A stretch of DNA of 40,515 nt from NCBI GenBank assembly GCA_002869665.1, contig PKUG01000025.1:1-40515 (forward strand). Direction: 5' to 3'. This DNA is from Desulfuromonas sp. Lineage in GTDB: Bacteria; Desulfobacterota; Desulfuromonadia; Desulfuromonadales; Geopsychrobacteraceae. This document shows, piece by piece, positions 1 to 8,255 of this stretch. Each line of letters starts with the position of its first letter. Position 1 is the stretch's first letter. A program made the translations under genes and the position numbers. The notes under the pieces are model-generated. The model was not told the DNA's origin. It searched no databases and was given only the letters and a program-made list of their open reading frames with translations.

Positions 1-47
1 AAAGAAGTTTACAAGATCGCGGATTTAAGCGATAAGTTTGTCCCCAT

Positions 48-124
<77 letters not shown>

Positions 125-128
125 TTTA

Positions 129-166
129 AAAAAAGCACTTAGTCTGTGAAGACTAAGTGCTTTTTT
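129..166 (+). terminator. Intrinsic terminator after tRNA-Arg
   Basis: A perfect 16-bp stem (129-144 with 151-166) surrounds loop TGTGAA and ends in a run of six T. It directly follows the tRNA CCA end. Because A and T tracts flank the stem, it could also work on the opposite strand, but galE ends about 100 bp away. Confidence 0.9.
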
Positions 167-266
167 CGTTTTACCAATAGCCTCGAATTTGATGTGGCGG
201 TTCTTCTTCTTTTGATGATTTTTGACTGATCTTTGTGCTTGTCTCTAGGGCAACGCTTCAAAAGGG

Positions 267-1289
267 CTATGTTGCTGGTCCGATTGAGAAGGTATTGGTC
301 GGGTGGTCGGTTCTCACCGTTTTATTATTCTTATGCCAATGCCAAGCTGTAGCAATGATATCTCGTAGCTCGGTATAGACCGGATCCCATCCAAGAAGTC
401 TTCTGGCTCGGCTGCTGTCTGAAACAAGTATTGGAGGGTCTCCGGGGCGACGATCTAAAATTTCGTATGGAATTGTTTTCTGCGTGACTTCGCTAGCGGC
501 TCTGATGACTTCCAGGATTGAAAATCCTTGACCGTTGCCTAGGTTAAACCCATGTGCTCCCGGTTGCTGAGCCATGTAATCCAATGCCAGAAGATGGGCT
601 TTGCACAAATCATTGACATGGATGTAGTCACGAACGCAGGTACCATCTTTTGTCGGATAGTTGTTGCCAAAAACTTTTAAAATAGGCTTATCACCTGCGG
701 CTGATTTGAGTACATTGGGAATGAGATGGGTTTCCGGAACGTGTGCTTCACCAATAAGGCCGGAGGGGTCAGCGCCAGCGGCGTTAAAATAGCGCAAGCT
801 GACAGAGTTAAGGCCGTATGCTGAAAAAAAATCATTAAGCATTTGTTCTACAGCCACTTTGGTTTTCCCATAAGGACTGATCGGAATTTGAGGGTGCGTT
901 TCATCGATCAGATCTTTGATCGGAATGCCAAACGTAGCTGCGGTAGAGGAAAAAACGAAGGTTTTAACACCGTTCTCACACATGGCTTCAAGCAGGTTGT
1001 AGGTTCCGACAACATTGTTTTGATAGTAAAAAGCAGGATTTTCAAACGACTCCCCCACCAGAGACCGCGCTGAAAAATGCATAACGGCATCAAATTCCTG
1101 AGTTTTGAAAACGTTTTTTAGCGCCTTTCTATCGAGAAGGTCTCCTTCTGTCAGGGCTCCCCACTGGACAGCACTTTTAAATCCGGTCGATAGGTTGTCG
1201 AATGTTGTGACTTGGTGACCTTCCTCGGCAAGCATTTTAACCATGTGTGAGCCGATATAGCCCGCTCCACCGCAAACAAGAATGTTCAT
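267..1289 (-). CDS. galE: UDP-glucose 4-epimerase
   Basis: 340-aa extended short-chain dehydrogenase that interconverts UDP-glucose and UDP-galactose with bound NAD in the cytoplasm, supplying sugars for LPS or exopolysaccharide. The N-terminus has the Rossmann motif GGAGYIGS (residues 7-14). The catalytic pair is Y140 and K144 in SPYGKTK, with the serine/threonine patch SST at 114-116. Full family length. The ATG is preceded by AGGTCACAA, a moderate SD. Stop codon is TAG. It stands alone here: the next gene on the same strand begins upstream after a 128-bp gap without an obvious terminator. Family assignment is firm; substrate range (UDP-GlcNAc as well) cannot be read from the sequence. Confidence 0.93.
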   Translation of the reverse strand: MNILVCGGAGYIGSHMVKMLAEEGHQVTTFDNLSTGFKSAVQWGALTEGDLLDRKALKNVFKTQEFDAVMHFSARSLVGESFENPAFYYQNNVVGTYNLLEAMCENGVKTFVFSSTAATFGIPIKDLIDETHPQIPISPYGKTKVAVEQMLNDFFSAYGLNSVSLRYFNAAGADPSGLIGEAHVPETHLIPNVLKSAAGDKPILKVFGNNYPTKDGTCVRDYIHVNDLCKAHLLALDYMAQQPGAHGFNLGNGQGFSILEVIRAASEVTQKTIPYEILDRRPGDPPILVSDSSRARRLLGWDPVYTELRDIIATAWHWHKNNKTVRTDHPTNTFSIGPAT

Positions 1290-1417
1290 TTGTGACCTGA
1301 CTTGATAGAAAGTAATGTCGCTCCTACCCCATGAAGTCGGGGGCTTGATGTCGCAACGGGGATTAGACTGTAAAACATCTCATTTGGAAAAAGTACCTGT
1401 AACTTATGTTCGTCCGA

Positions 1418-2002
1418 TTATGTCGAATGCTCATTTTTTACTCCAATAACAAGAAAATCCTTCGGCAAGTCATTGAAGCTTCTGATTGCTGAAAAACCAG
1501 CATTTTCGAGTTGGCTCTCAACCTGCTCGGGTAAAAACCTGATCTCAACAGGCGGCCCCTGGGGCATCTCTTCTTTTTTCCAATCGACGATGAAGATTTC
1601 GCCCCCCGGTTTCAGCAGGCGGTGGGCTTCGTTCAGGACCGCCGTGGGATCGTCCAGTTCATGGTGCAGGTTGATCATGAAGGTCAGGTTTGCCAGACTG
1701 TCGGCGAGCGGTATCGCCGATTCTTCTGTTTTGACCGGAATGATGTCTGGATGCTGCGGGCTGATGTTCTCTGTCATCCAGTCGATCATCGACACCGACA
1801 GGTCGCAGGCATAGGTTGTCTCTGCTTTGCACCGTTCATGGAAGGCGACGCTGAACAGGGCCGTTCCGGCGCCGATATCAACTAGGATGTCCGGAGCCTG
1901 CAGGCTCAGTTTGCTCGCTATGAATTCCGGTGAAATGTCGATCAGGCGCTGTGGGTCGTTGAGTTTTGCCAGTTTTTTCGGGTTGAACTTCTTTGTATCC
2001 AT
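1418..2002 (-). CDS. Class I SAM-dependent methyltransferase
   Basis: 194-aa single-domain methyltransferase of the UbiE/type-11 kind. The SAM-binding motif I is DIGAGTALF (residues 42-50), an acidic residue ends the next strand (CDLS), and LLKPGGEIFIVDW is the typical post-motif region before strand 5. The substrate is unknown. Family members modify quinones, small metabolites or arsenic compounds, and nothing here separates these. No cysteine-rich metal-binding signature is present, so arsenite methylation is unlikely. It is flanked by genes on the same strand but separated from the upstream one by a strong terminator, so it probably has its own promoter in the 2003-2074 gap. Confidence 0.8.
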   Translation of the reverse strand: MDTKKFNPKKLAKLNDPQRLIDISPEFIASKLSLQAPDILVDIGAGTALFSVAFHERCKAETTYACDLSVSMIDWMTENISPQHPDIIPVKTEESAIPLADSLANLTFMINLHHELDDPTAVLNEAHRLLKPGGEIFIVDWKKEEMPQGPPVEIRFLPEQVESQLENAGFSAIRSFNDLPKDFLVIGVKNEHST

Positions 2003-2070
2003 AGTGATTGTTCAGTGCTTTCAAAGGGAATATATCTGTCTGTTGGCTTCAGTATAGTTCAGTCGCAGGA

Positions 2071-2108
2071 CAAAATTAAAGGGGCCGCGGCGATTGCCGC
2101 GGCCCCTT
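2071..2108 (-). terminator. Intrinsic terminator of the DUF4019-like gene
   Basis: A perfect 11-bp GC-rich stem (2081-2091 with 2096-2106, loop GATT), extended by A-T pairs. Read on the minus strand it is followed by TTTAATTTTG. It lies 30 bp past the stop of the 2137-2553 gene. Confidence 0.85.
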
Positions 2109-2136
2109 GTCGATATTCATATTCTGTCGGCTAATT

Positions 2137-2553
2137 TTAGCGGATCGAATACTCGCAGACTCGCCATTCTTCCCCCTGCTCGATCAGCAACAGGAGTTCG
2201 ATTGCCTTGGCCTTGTGTTGCGTTCTGCACTCGTAGCTGACGACCAGGTAGTTGCCATCGGGCAGGCCTGGGTAGCTGTCGCGAGCCCGGACCGTCATCA
2301 ACTGGCGCTCCTGAACAGTGCCAAGCAGTTTGAAGATGAGCTCCTGTTCTGTCACCCATTCCTGCTCGCTGTTCCGCAATTTTAGTAGCTCAGAAGAATC
2401 GAAATAGGCCTGTTGCAGGTCGCCGCTGTCGATCGTCGTGATAAAGGTTTCAGCGGTCGCGAGAGCTTCGGCCGAGAAGAATCCGGCCATGGATGTGGTA
2501 TTGAGACTGAGCGCCAGAAATAGCGCAACGATAAAAATGGACAGCTGTTTCAT
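2137..2553 (-). CDS. Exported DUF4019-like protein
   Basis: 138-aa protein starting MKQLSIFIVALFLALS, a clear Sec signal peptide with likely cleavage after TTSMAG. The chosen ATG (2551-2553) has a G-rich SD (GGGGGG, 4 nt upstream); a further in-frame ATG 66 nt upstream would place charged residues before the signal and has no SD. The mature part resembles the DUF4019 family: a helical start (ETFITTIDSGDLQQAYFDSS), then a strand-rich region ending YLVVSYECRTQHKAKAIELL and a C-terminal WRVCEYSIR. Such proteins are periplasmic and of unknown function. The family call rests on overall resemblance only. Confidence 0.65.
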   Translation of the reverse strand: MKQLSIFIVALFLALSLNTTSMAGFFSAEALATAETFITTIDSGDLQQAYFDSSELLKLRNSEQEWVTEQELIFKLLGTVQERQLMTVRARDSYPGLPDGNYLVVSYECRTQHKAKAIELLLLIEQGEEWRVCEYSIR

Positions 2554-2765
2554 GATGCCCCCCCTGATTGTTGAGCGTGCTTGTTTGAAAACTGTAGGCG
2601 ATAATCTTCTTTTTTGCAAGTCGTGTGAGGCTCTATCCTCACTGCCGGGGGTATTTTTCAGGTGTTTTCGTGCTTTCCCGTGTCGGCGCAGACGACTTTT
2701 TGGCTTTGCTTGTTATTTGTCGGTCGACTGGCATAATGGTCACGAGCATCGGATCAGGAGCTGTG

Positions 2766-3605
2766 ATGTCATCATTTTTTTACAATTTGCCATCGGTCGG
2801 TTGCGTTTGTGCTCATCGTGGAGCGCGTTCTCTCGCCCCCGAGAATACCCTGCTGGCGCTTGCCAGAGCCCGTGAGTGCGGCGCCGCCTTATGGGAAACC
2901 GATGTCCAGCTGACAGCCGACGGCAAGGCTGTTCTTTTCCATGACCGGCTGCTTGGGCGGACGACGAATGCTGCTGAACTGGATGCGTTCGTCTCTTTTG
3001 CCCCCTGGGCGCTGGCAGATTTCACTCTTGAACAATTGAGTCGTCTCGATGCAGGGTCCTGGTTTCTCAGGGACGATCCTTTCGGCACTGTTGCTGATGG
3101 TGTGGTTAGGGAGACTGAGCATGCTGAGATTCACCGCCAGAAGGTTCCGCTGCTGGATGACGCCCTGGAGTATTCGCGTCGCCATCGTTTTCCCGTCAAC
3201 CTGGAGCTTAAGGATCAATCCGGTACACCGGCTGAGCTTGATCTCGTCCCGGTTGTACTGGAAGCAGTTGCCCGTTTCGGAGTTGGCGATCTGGTTCTGA
3301 TTTCGTCCTTCAATCATGATTACCTGCGCCAAGTGCATAACCTTAACCCGCAGCTTGCGACAGCGGCGCTGGCCGAGGGGAGTCATCCGGAGAACCTGCT
3401 TCCTTACTTGCGGGGATTGGGGGTTGTCGCCTATCATCCTGATCAGCAGATTGTCGAAACAGGGCTGATTCACGAGCTGGATATGGCCGGTTTCAGGGTC
3501 AATCTCTGGACGGTCAACGATGTCGCCCGGGCTCGTGAGTTGGTTGTGGCGGGAGCAACTTTTATCTGTACCGACTGGCCGCAGAAGATGGTCGGCAGGC
3601 TCTGA
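2766..3605 (+). CDS. Glycerophosphodiester phosphodiesterase
   Basis: 279-aa GDPD-family TIM-barrel enzyme that hydrolyses glycerophosphodiesters to glycerol 3-phosphate and an alcohol. Key residues are visible: HRG (17-19), PEN (25-27), E44-T-D46 and FHD (58-60), with LELKD further on as the next metal-binding strand, and the C-terminal NLWTVND and CTDWP motifs. The start at 2766 is chosen because AGGAG lies 5 nt upstream. An open frame continues 141 nt further 5' but lacks family similarity. No signal peptide, so it is a cytoplasmic UgpQ-like enzyme rather than periplasmic GlpQ. It is followed 95 bp later by tadA on the same strand. Confidence 0.9.
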   Translation: MSSFFYNLPSVGCVCAHRGARSLAPENTLLALARARECGAALWETDVQLTADGKAVLFHDRLLGRTTNAAELDAFVSFAPWALADFTLEQLSRLDAGSWFLRDDPFGTVADGVVRETEHAEIHRQKVPLLDDALEYSRRHRFPVNLELKDQSGTPAELDLVPVVLEAVARFGVGDLVLISSFNHDYLRQVHNLNPQLATAALAEGSHPENLLPYLRGLGVVAYHPDQQIVETGLIHELDMAGFRVNLWTVNDVARARELVVAGATFICTDWPQKMVGRL

Positions 3606-3700
3606 TTGCGGTTGAATTTTGCCCGATTTCGTGATAGAAGCACTAGCCTGTCCGGTCGTTCCGGAGGCCGCTGCTGAGCAACAAACTGGTGACCTGAATC

Positions 3701-4192
3701 ATGGATACAGCAGAGCAGGATCGGTTTTTCATGCAGGAGGCGCTGGCCGAGGCCGCGCTGGCCGAAGCGCTTTAGGAAGTGCCGATCGGTGCGCTTGTGG
3801 TTCATGACGGTGAGATCATCGGTCGTGGTCACAACCTGCGTGAAACCAGCAACGATCCGACGACCCACGCCGAGATGATCGCCATCCGTCAGGCGGCGGA
3901 AAAGCTCGGCTCCTGGCGGCTGATCGATTGCACTCTCTACGTGACCCTGGAGCCCTGTGTCATGTGCATGGGGGCGATCATACTGGCACGGATCCCCTAT
4001 CTGGTGTATGGTTGTCGCGATCCCCGGGTCGGCGCCGTCGGCTCGATTTACAACTTCGCCGAAGATGACCGTTTCAACCACAAGGTCCAGGTGAGGGAAG
4101 GGGTTCTCGGTGAGGAATGTAGCGCTCAACTGAGTGGTTTCTTCAGGCAACTGCGAGAGCGTAAAAAGGCGGAAAAGAAAACTGAATATTGA
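3701..4192 (+). pseudogene. tadA: tRNA adenosine deaminase, in-frame TAG at codon 25
   Basis: The reading frame begins ATG GAT ACA GCA at 3701 and gives MDTAEQDRFFMQEALAEAAL and four more residues, then TAG at 3773-3775, and continues in the same frame with [20 protein letters not shown] to a TGA at 4190. Both sides match TadA: N-terminal helix, EVPIGA strand, zinc and proton-shuttle motif THAE, and PCVMC. TadA edits A34 of tRNA-Arg(ACG) to inosine and is normally essential. Restart at GTG 3779 would give a 137-aa protein lacking the first helix. Explanations are a sequencing error, a true nonsense mutation, suppression, or reinitiation. TAG is a real stop elsewhere here (galE, glcD), arguing against general reassignment. 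Confidence 0.8.
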
Positions 4193-4196
4193 GTTC

Positions 4197-4285
<89 letters not shown>

Positions 4286-4292
4286 CTAAAAT

Positions 4293-4329
4293 AAAGGGTT
4301 AGCCAAAAATGGCTAGCCCTTTCGTTTTT
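4293..4329 (+). terminator. Element-borne terminator after tRNA-Ser
   Basis: A 12-bp stem with one G-T pair (4293-4304 with 4311-4322, loop AAAAAT) followed by CGTTTTT. It replaces the host terminator pushed to the far end of the element and separates tRNA transcription from the integrase gene. Confidence 0.8.
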
Positions 4330-4342
4330 CTATGTTGTGAAA

Positions 4343-4360
4343 TGGCACACTTTTGGTACA
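4343..4360 (+). promoter_or_regulatory. Putative integrase arm site, left end
   Basis: TGGCACACTTTTGGTACA matches 17 of 18 bases of the copy at 11675-11692 near the other end of the element, in the same orientation. Repeats of this kind just inside both ends of a tRNA-integrated element are usually arm-type sites for integrase. It lies 58 bp from the core repeat and 45 bp before the integrase start, so it could also serve autoregulation. Confidence 0.5.
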
Positions 4361-4404
4361 GTCGAAAGCAAACGGGTACATCATTTCACGGCAAGGTGGA
4401 GCAG

Positions 4405-5466
4405 ATGGCAACAATTCAGGAACGCAAGGCTTTGGATGGAAAAACCAAGTATCGGGTGATTGTGCGCCTGAAAGGTTATCCCCCTCAGTCCGCTACATTC
4501 GACCGGAAAACGGATGCTAAGAAATGGGCGCAGGATACCGAGTCAGCAATTCGTGAAGGACGCCATTTTAAGACCGTTGAGGCCAAGAAGCACACCCTGG
4601 CTGAAATGATTGATCGCTATGTCGAAAACGTGTTGCCGTTGAAGCTCAAAGCTGCTAAGTGGGGGCAGGATTCACAGCTTGAATGGTGGAAAGGGGAGTT
4701 GGGTTATCGTCTGCTTTCGGATGTGACTCCAGCCCTGATCGCCGAATGTCGTGACAAACTATTGTCTCAGGAAACATGCCGCGGCAAGAAGCGTTCCCCG
4801 TCAACGGTTGTTCGTTATATGGCGGCGATCTCTCATGTCTACACTGTCGCTGTGAATGAATGGGGCTGGGTGGAGTATAATCCAGTCAGCAAGGTTAAAA
4901 GGCCGAAGGAGCCAAGGGGAAGGGTTCGTTTTCTGGATGACCAGGAGCGGTCAAGACTGCTCGACGCTTGCCAGCAGAGTGGCAACAAGTTTCTTTACTC
5001 GATTGTTGTTCTGGCGATCTCAACCGGAATGCGGCAGGGGGAAATCCTCAATCTCAAATGGAAGGATATTGATTTCAGCCGTTATCAACTTGTTCTGCAT
5101 GAGACAAAGAACAATGAACGGCGTGCTGTGCCTATTGTCGGGCGGGCTCATGAGGTTTTACGCGAGCTTTCCAAGGTCAGAAGGATTGATAATCCCCTTA
5201 TTTTTCCAGGAGCCAACCCTGAAAAACCGGCGGATGTCCGAAAGAGTTGGGATGCTGCATTGGTGCAGGCAGGAATAAAAGATTTCCGTTTCCATGACCT
5301 GCGCCATACGGCAGCATCCTATTTAGCCATGAACGGCGCGACACTGGCGGAAATTGCCGAAGTTTTGGGGCATAAGACCCTGCAAATGGTAAAGCGCTAT
5401 GCCCATCTTTCTGAAGCACACACGAGCTCTGTTGTCGAAAGAATGAACCGCAGTATTTTTCAATAA
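4405..5466 (+). CDS. int: Tyrosine recombinase (phage-type integrase)
   Basis: 353-aa integrase that recombines the 58-bp tRNA-Ser core. An N-terminal arm-binding domain (about 1-60) is followed by a core-binding SAM-like domain (about 63-165) and the catalytic domain (about 175-350). The catalytic residues are visible: R210 in TGMRQGE, H297-x-x-R300 in FHDLRH, H323 in LGHKT and Y332 in KRYAHLS. The start at 4405 is chosen for AGGTGGAG upstream; a longer open frame to 4309 overlaps the terminator and has no SD. The gene is next to the intact tRNA copy and points into the element, the usual arrangement for tRNA-specific integrases. Confidence 0.96.
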   Translation: MATIQERKALDGKTKYRVIVRLKGYPPQSATFDRKTDAKKWAQDTESAIREGRHFKTVEAKKHTLAEMIDRYVENVLPLKLKAAKWGQDSQLEWWKGELGYRLLSDVTPALIAECRDKLLSQETCRGKKRSPSTVVRYMAAISHVYTVAVNEWGWVEYNPVSKVKRPKEPRGRVRFLDDQERSRLLDACQQSGNKFLYSIVVLAISTGMRQGEILNLKWKDIDFSRYQLVLHETKNNERRAVPIVGRAHEVLRELSKVRRIDNPLIFPGANPEKPADVRKSWDAALVQAGIKDFRFHDLRHTAASYLAMNGATLAEIAEVLGHKTLQMVKRYAHLSEAHTSSVVERMNRSIFQ

Positions 5467-5573
5467 CTGACGGTTCATTCTTTGCGAAAACATGCGCATA
5501 AAGCGACCTCTGTTTTTTCTGTTTACATGCCGGAAATATTTTTTTGCATTCCGTTTTATTTACAGAATTTCTA

Positions 5574-5631
5574 CGTAAATTTTCTTTTTATGCTGTATTT
5601 ACTTCCTGGCAAGATGGCAAGAAAATTTACG
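5574..5631. repeat. Inverted repeat between int and xis
   Basis: CGTAAATTTTC (5574-5584) and GAAAATTTACG (5621-5631) are perfect 11-bp inverted copies separated by 36 bp. Further TTTAC words occur nearby. It sits between two genes that converge, so it may stop transcription or bind the excisionase. Apart from this the 190-bp gap shows no credible gene. Confidence 0.45.
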
Positions 5632-5658
5632 AATAAGAGATTTTATAACAGAATAATA

Positions 5659-5880
5659 TCAATAATTTACAGTTGATTTCTCCGCCCACTCGAAAAATTT
5701 ATTTTCGTCAATAAGGACGCGCCTTCCTACACGCACAACACAATAGCTAAAGCCGTTTGTGTGTTCATAAAAGATCAAATGACGCAATCCGCCGATTGGT
5801 GGCCAGGTGTGAAAATCATTCCATTTTGTGACGGGAATCAGGCGAGTTTTTTGGATGCTTTTTTCGGTCATATTCTGCAT
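5659..5880 (-). CDS. Excisionase-like DNA-binding protein
   Basis: 73-aa basic protein with the pattern LIPVTKWNDFHTWPPIGGLR, then GFSYCVVRVGRRVLIDENKF and a short FFEWAEK tail. This is the winged-helix/helix-turn-helix layout of AlpA/excisionase-type proteins found beside integrases on genomic islands. A very good SD (AGGAGG, 6 nt before ATG) supports the start. The stop of the upstream Rep gene lies 10 bp away, so both are probably one transcript. Likely role: binding near the att sites to favour excision, or repression of element genes. No activity can be read beyond DNA binding. Confidence 0.7.
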   Translation of the reverse strand: MQNMTEKSIQKTRLIPVTKWNDFHTWPPIGGLRHLIFYEHTNGFSYCVVRVGRRVLIDENKFFEWAEKSTVNY

Positions 5881-5890
5881 TTTTTTCCTC

Positions 5891-7087
5891 CTAATGGGTT
5901 GTTGGCAGATGTAATTTTTTCCGCTGTTGTTCAGCTTTCATATGTCGTGAATTTGTCCGATTTACCTTGGCGATCTTTTCTCTAACTGAGGCTGCAAATT
6001 CATCCTTGTTTTCTTCCGATCGGTTGACATGTTTGGCGATGTATTTCAGTCCATCCTCAATCTCGGCAGAGACATATTCGTCTAAATGTCGTGCGGCTAT
6101 AAGAGCCGCAATCAGAGCCCTCATGTTTCCAATTGATTGGGCTGTGTTTCGATCAATGTCGAAGCTGACAGCCTTACTTCTGATTAATGGATGTTTTTCT
6201 TGGGCTCCTGTGAACCCGTCCTGAATTGCTCTCCACCAATCTAGGACTTTTCTTTGTGTATGGTGTTTCCCTGGGTTTGTTTGGAACTTGAGCCATTTTT
6301 GCGTGCAATAAATCCAGAGGTTTCCGGTGTAGTCGAATAGATCATCAATTCCTTTGACGGCTAGTTCTGTCAGGGCTTCTCGCCTTAACTGGAACTCAAC
6401 ACGAATGATCTTCATCCCCTTTGGGACGGTATGAACCCCCCAGATGTCGTACATCCAGAACTTTTTTGACTGCTGACAGATTTCTAGTGGCTTGTCATAT
6501 AGCCGAGCGGACAGCTTTCCTTTCCCGATACTGAATCCCGTGAGTTTCCTGTGATGAAAGTGAATTCCCATATAGGCGGCACGATTTACTTTATATTCCC
6601 GTAATTCAGGATCCCAAATGCCATTGGATAGAAGGACATCAAGGCATAAATCGACGCGGCTAGGTTTGATTGTGATTCGTGATCCGCCTAGTGACAGAAT
6701 GATCTCTATGATTCTGTTCACCGTGTTCTCGGCCCCAAGGTGCCATAGGGCTTCAGAACTAATGTGAACGAGAACGCTTGGCTTTGATATCGGAGCTGTC
6801 CACTTGCCGATACTGAAGGTGAATTCCTTGTTGTAGATAAGCCATTCGTATCCATCGCGTCCGCTTTGCTTCACGTTGAATAGAAACTTGTCGTTCTCTA
6901 AAACAAAATGTCCTGGCGCCTCTCTGCGTTCCTGCTTGGCAATTTCTTTCAGTTCAGCAAGGTAGTCAAAGTGGTCAGTTGATGCCCAATGGACATCAAT
7001 TGCCAGGTAAAGGGTGTCGATGCCTGAAGCCAAAACCTGAAGCTCCTGAGCGGCGGTTTTCACCTTTGCGGGGGGGCTGATAGTCAT
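5891..7087 (-). CDS. Rep_trans-type replication initiator or MobT-like relaxase
   Basis: 398-aa protein. Its central region matches the pattern of rolling-circle initiators of the Rep_trans type: SRVDLCLDV (arginine plus two aspartates), ARLYDKPLE, and RVEFQLRR in that order. The N-terminus (about 25-110) has the family's strand-rich YEWLIYNKEFTFSIGK region; the C-terminus is helical and basic. Such proteins nick one strand at a hairpin origin, allowing the excised circle to replicate or a MobT-like transfer reaction to start. Catalytic tyrosine not identified with certainty. A perfect 12-bp hairpin covers the start codon and the G-rich SD (7070-7097). The next-best alternative is a phage gene II-like initiator. 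Confidence 0.6.
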   Translation of the reverse strand: MTISPPAKVKTAAQELQVLASGIDTLYLAIDVHWASTDHFDYLAELKEIAKQERREAPGHFVLENDKFLFNVKQSGRDGYEWLIYNKEFTFSIGKWTAPISKPSVLVHISSEALWHLGAENTVNRIIEIILSLGGSRITIKPSRVDLCLDVLLSNGIWDPELREYKVNRAAYMGIHFHHRKLTGFSIGKGKLSARLYDKPLEICQQSKKFWMYDIWGVHTVPKGMKIIRVEFQLRREALTELAVKGIDDLFDYTGNLWIYCTQKWLKFQTNPGKHHTQRKVLDWWRAIQDGFTGAQEKHPLIRSKAVSFDIDRNTAQSIGNMRALIAALIAARHLDEYVSAEIEDGLKYIAKHVNRSEENKDEFAASVREKIAKVNRTNSRHMKAEQQRKKLHLPTTH

Positions 7088-7097
7088 CAGCCCCCCC
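7070..7097 (-). promoter_or_regulatory. Perfect hairpin over rep SD and start codon
   Basis: GGGGGGGCTGAT (7070-7081) and its exact complement (7086-7097) flank loop AGTC. On the minus strand the 5' arm is the G-rich SD of rep plus part of the leader, and the start codon (7085-7087) lies at the loop edge. The stem would hide the ribosome site. In DNA form it could also be the extruded nick site of the initiator. Confidence 0.7.
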
Positions 7098-7293
7098 TAT
7101 GCAAAAAAACAAAGCCCAAAAACACATAGACTGAGCTAGCAAAAAAGCGTACTGCTCTTTGCTCAGATGTTGTGCCTTGGGCCTTGTTTGGAAGGTGATT
7201 TGTGGGATGCTGTGTCTTCATGCCCTGAAAATATCAAGGCATGAAGCGCTTTTCCCGGACAGAAAAAAATAAAGTTTTGTCCGGGGGGAAATA
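7098..7293. other. Hairpin-rich noncoding region, candidate origin
   Basis: About 196 bp with no credible gene. Nested inverted repeats: CTGAGC/GCTCAG (7131-7136, 7161-7166) with AGCAAA/TTTGCT inside (7138-7143, 7158-7163); CTTCATGCC/GGCATGAAG (7216-7224, 7238-7246); and CCCGGACA/TGTCCGGG (7254-7261, 7278-7285). None is followed by a clear T-run in the direction of the upstream gene. With the rep hairpin at 7070-7097 this is a good candidate for a double-strand or single-strand origin. Confidence 0.45.
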
Positions 7294-8199
7294 CTAAAGT
7301 GAGAGGCTGAGTTCTCTTTGGATGGCTTTAGAAAAAGCTTCAGGGCTTTCTGGGAGGTCTGTGTCTATTTCATTTCCTTCAGTTTCTTGTGCGATTATAT
7401 CGAAGAGTTCCCGTATGTCTGGCTCATTAAGTCGATGGTTGCTGAGGATAGAAAACAGAGAAATGTTGGCTGCCATAAGAATTTTTATGCGTTGTCTGGA
7501 GATCTTAAATTTTGGGGGCTTTAGCATTGCACTTATTAATTTCTCATGGGTTGCTGGTTCTTTGTATCTAAGGCGGTTAATTTTTTCAGATATCCTGTAT
7601 TCAAAAATAATGGAAGAATCTAGCCTTATTAATTTTTCTAGGCTTTCGTAATTTCCGCATCTAGCTTCTCTGAGCAATTTTGCAGGGGATTTTCCATATA
7701 AAATTACACAAGGAATAAGAACTAAAATTAAAAAAGTAATTTCTTTACTGTATATTTTTTCTAATTTTTTATTTTTTTCTGAAAAATCTTCTTCGTCATT
7801 ACTTTTATCCGTATAAGTACTGTTGACTATATTCGTATATGTGAAATTAAATATTTTAAAGTTATATTTATTTTTTTTATTGCAGCGATATATTCGTTTT
7901 TTTGGAAATTCAGAATTGTCTTTTTTTAAAATGTAATATGTATAATCAAAGAGATGATGGTGCGTTTTATACATGGGCAGCCAAGTCTTTAAATCTGGAT
8001 GATTATCCAACATGAGTTTGTTTTTATTATTTCTTACGTCATCTAAAATTTCATAAATAAATTCTGAATATTTTGCCATTTCATAAGAAAAAAGGGCAAC
8101 GTTTAAAGGCTTCCCGTTCATCCATTTTTTAAAATTATAAAAAAATTTCCTATTAACTTTTCCTTGCTGACAATTATTAATCATGAATAAAGATTGCAT
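7294..8199 (-). CDS. Unknown 301-aa island protein, one TM segment
   Basis: I do not recognise a family with confidence. The N-terminal half (about 1-150) is very rich in lysine, asparagine and aromatic residues. A hydrophobic stretch ITFLILVLIPCVILYG lies at about 154-169 and would cross or touch a membrane. After it comes a helical part with LLREARCGNYESLEKLIRLD, and a C-terminal acidic tail (EGNEIDTDLPESPEAFS). The base composition is far more AT-rich than the host genes. SD is weak. It sits between the origin-like region and the ADP-ribosyltransferase-like gene on the same strand, so it may be a partner in the cargo, but nothing shows a function. Confidence 0.75.
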   Translation of the reverse strand: MQSLFMINNCQQGKVNRKFFYNFKKWMNGKPLNVALFSYEMAKYSEFIYEILDDVRNNKNKLMLDNHPDLKTWLPMYKTHHHLFDYTYYILKKDNSEFPKKRIYRCNKKNKYNFKIFNFTYTNIVNSTYTDKSNDEEDFSEKNKKLEKIYSKEITFLILVLIPCVILYGKSPAKLLREARCGNYESLEKLIRLDSSIIFEYRISEKINRLRYKEPATHEKLISAMLKPPKFKISRQRIKILMAANISLFSILSNHRLNEPDIRELFDIIAQETEGNEIDTDLPESPEAFSKAIQRELSLSL

Positions 8200-8255
8200 G
8201 GGATTCTAAAAAAGTAAAATTATTAGCTAATGTTAATTAAATTATGCAAGTAGGT

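Noticed and set aside
3773-3775. TAG in tadA as pyrrolysine
   Set aside because: The site is a short turn before the EVPIG strand, not a methylamine methyltransferase active site, and TAG is used as a normal stop in galE and glcD.
5482-5676. 64-codon frame after the integrase
   Set aside because: Runs through an AT-rich inverted-repeat region, no SD, low-complexity aromatic composition.
7254-7285. CCCGGACA/TGTCCGGG hairpin as terminator of the 301-aa gene
   Set aside because: No T-run follows on the minus strand, so it is listed as part of the origin-like region instead.
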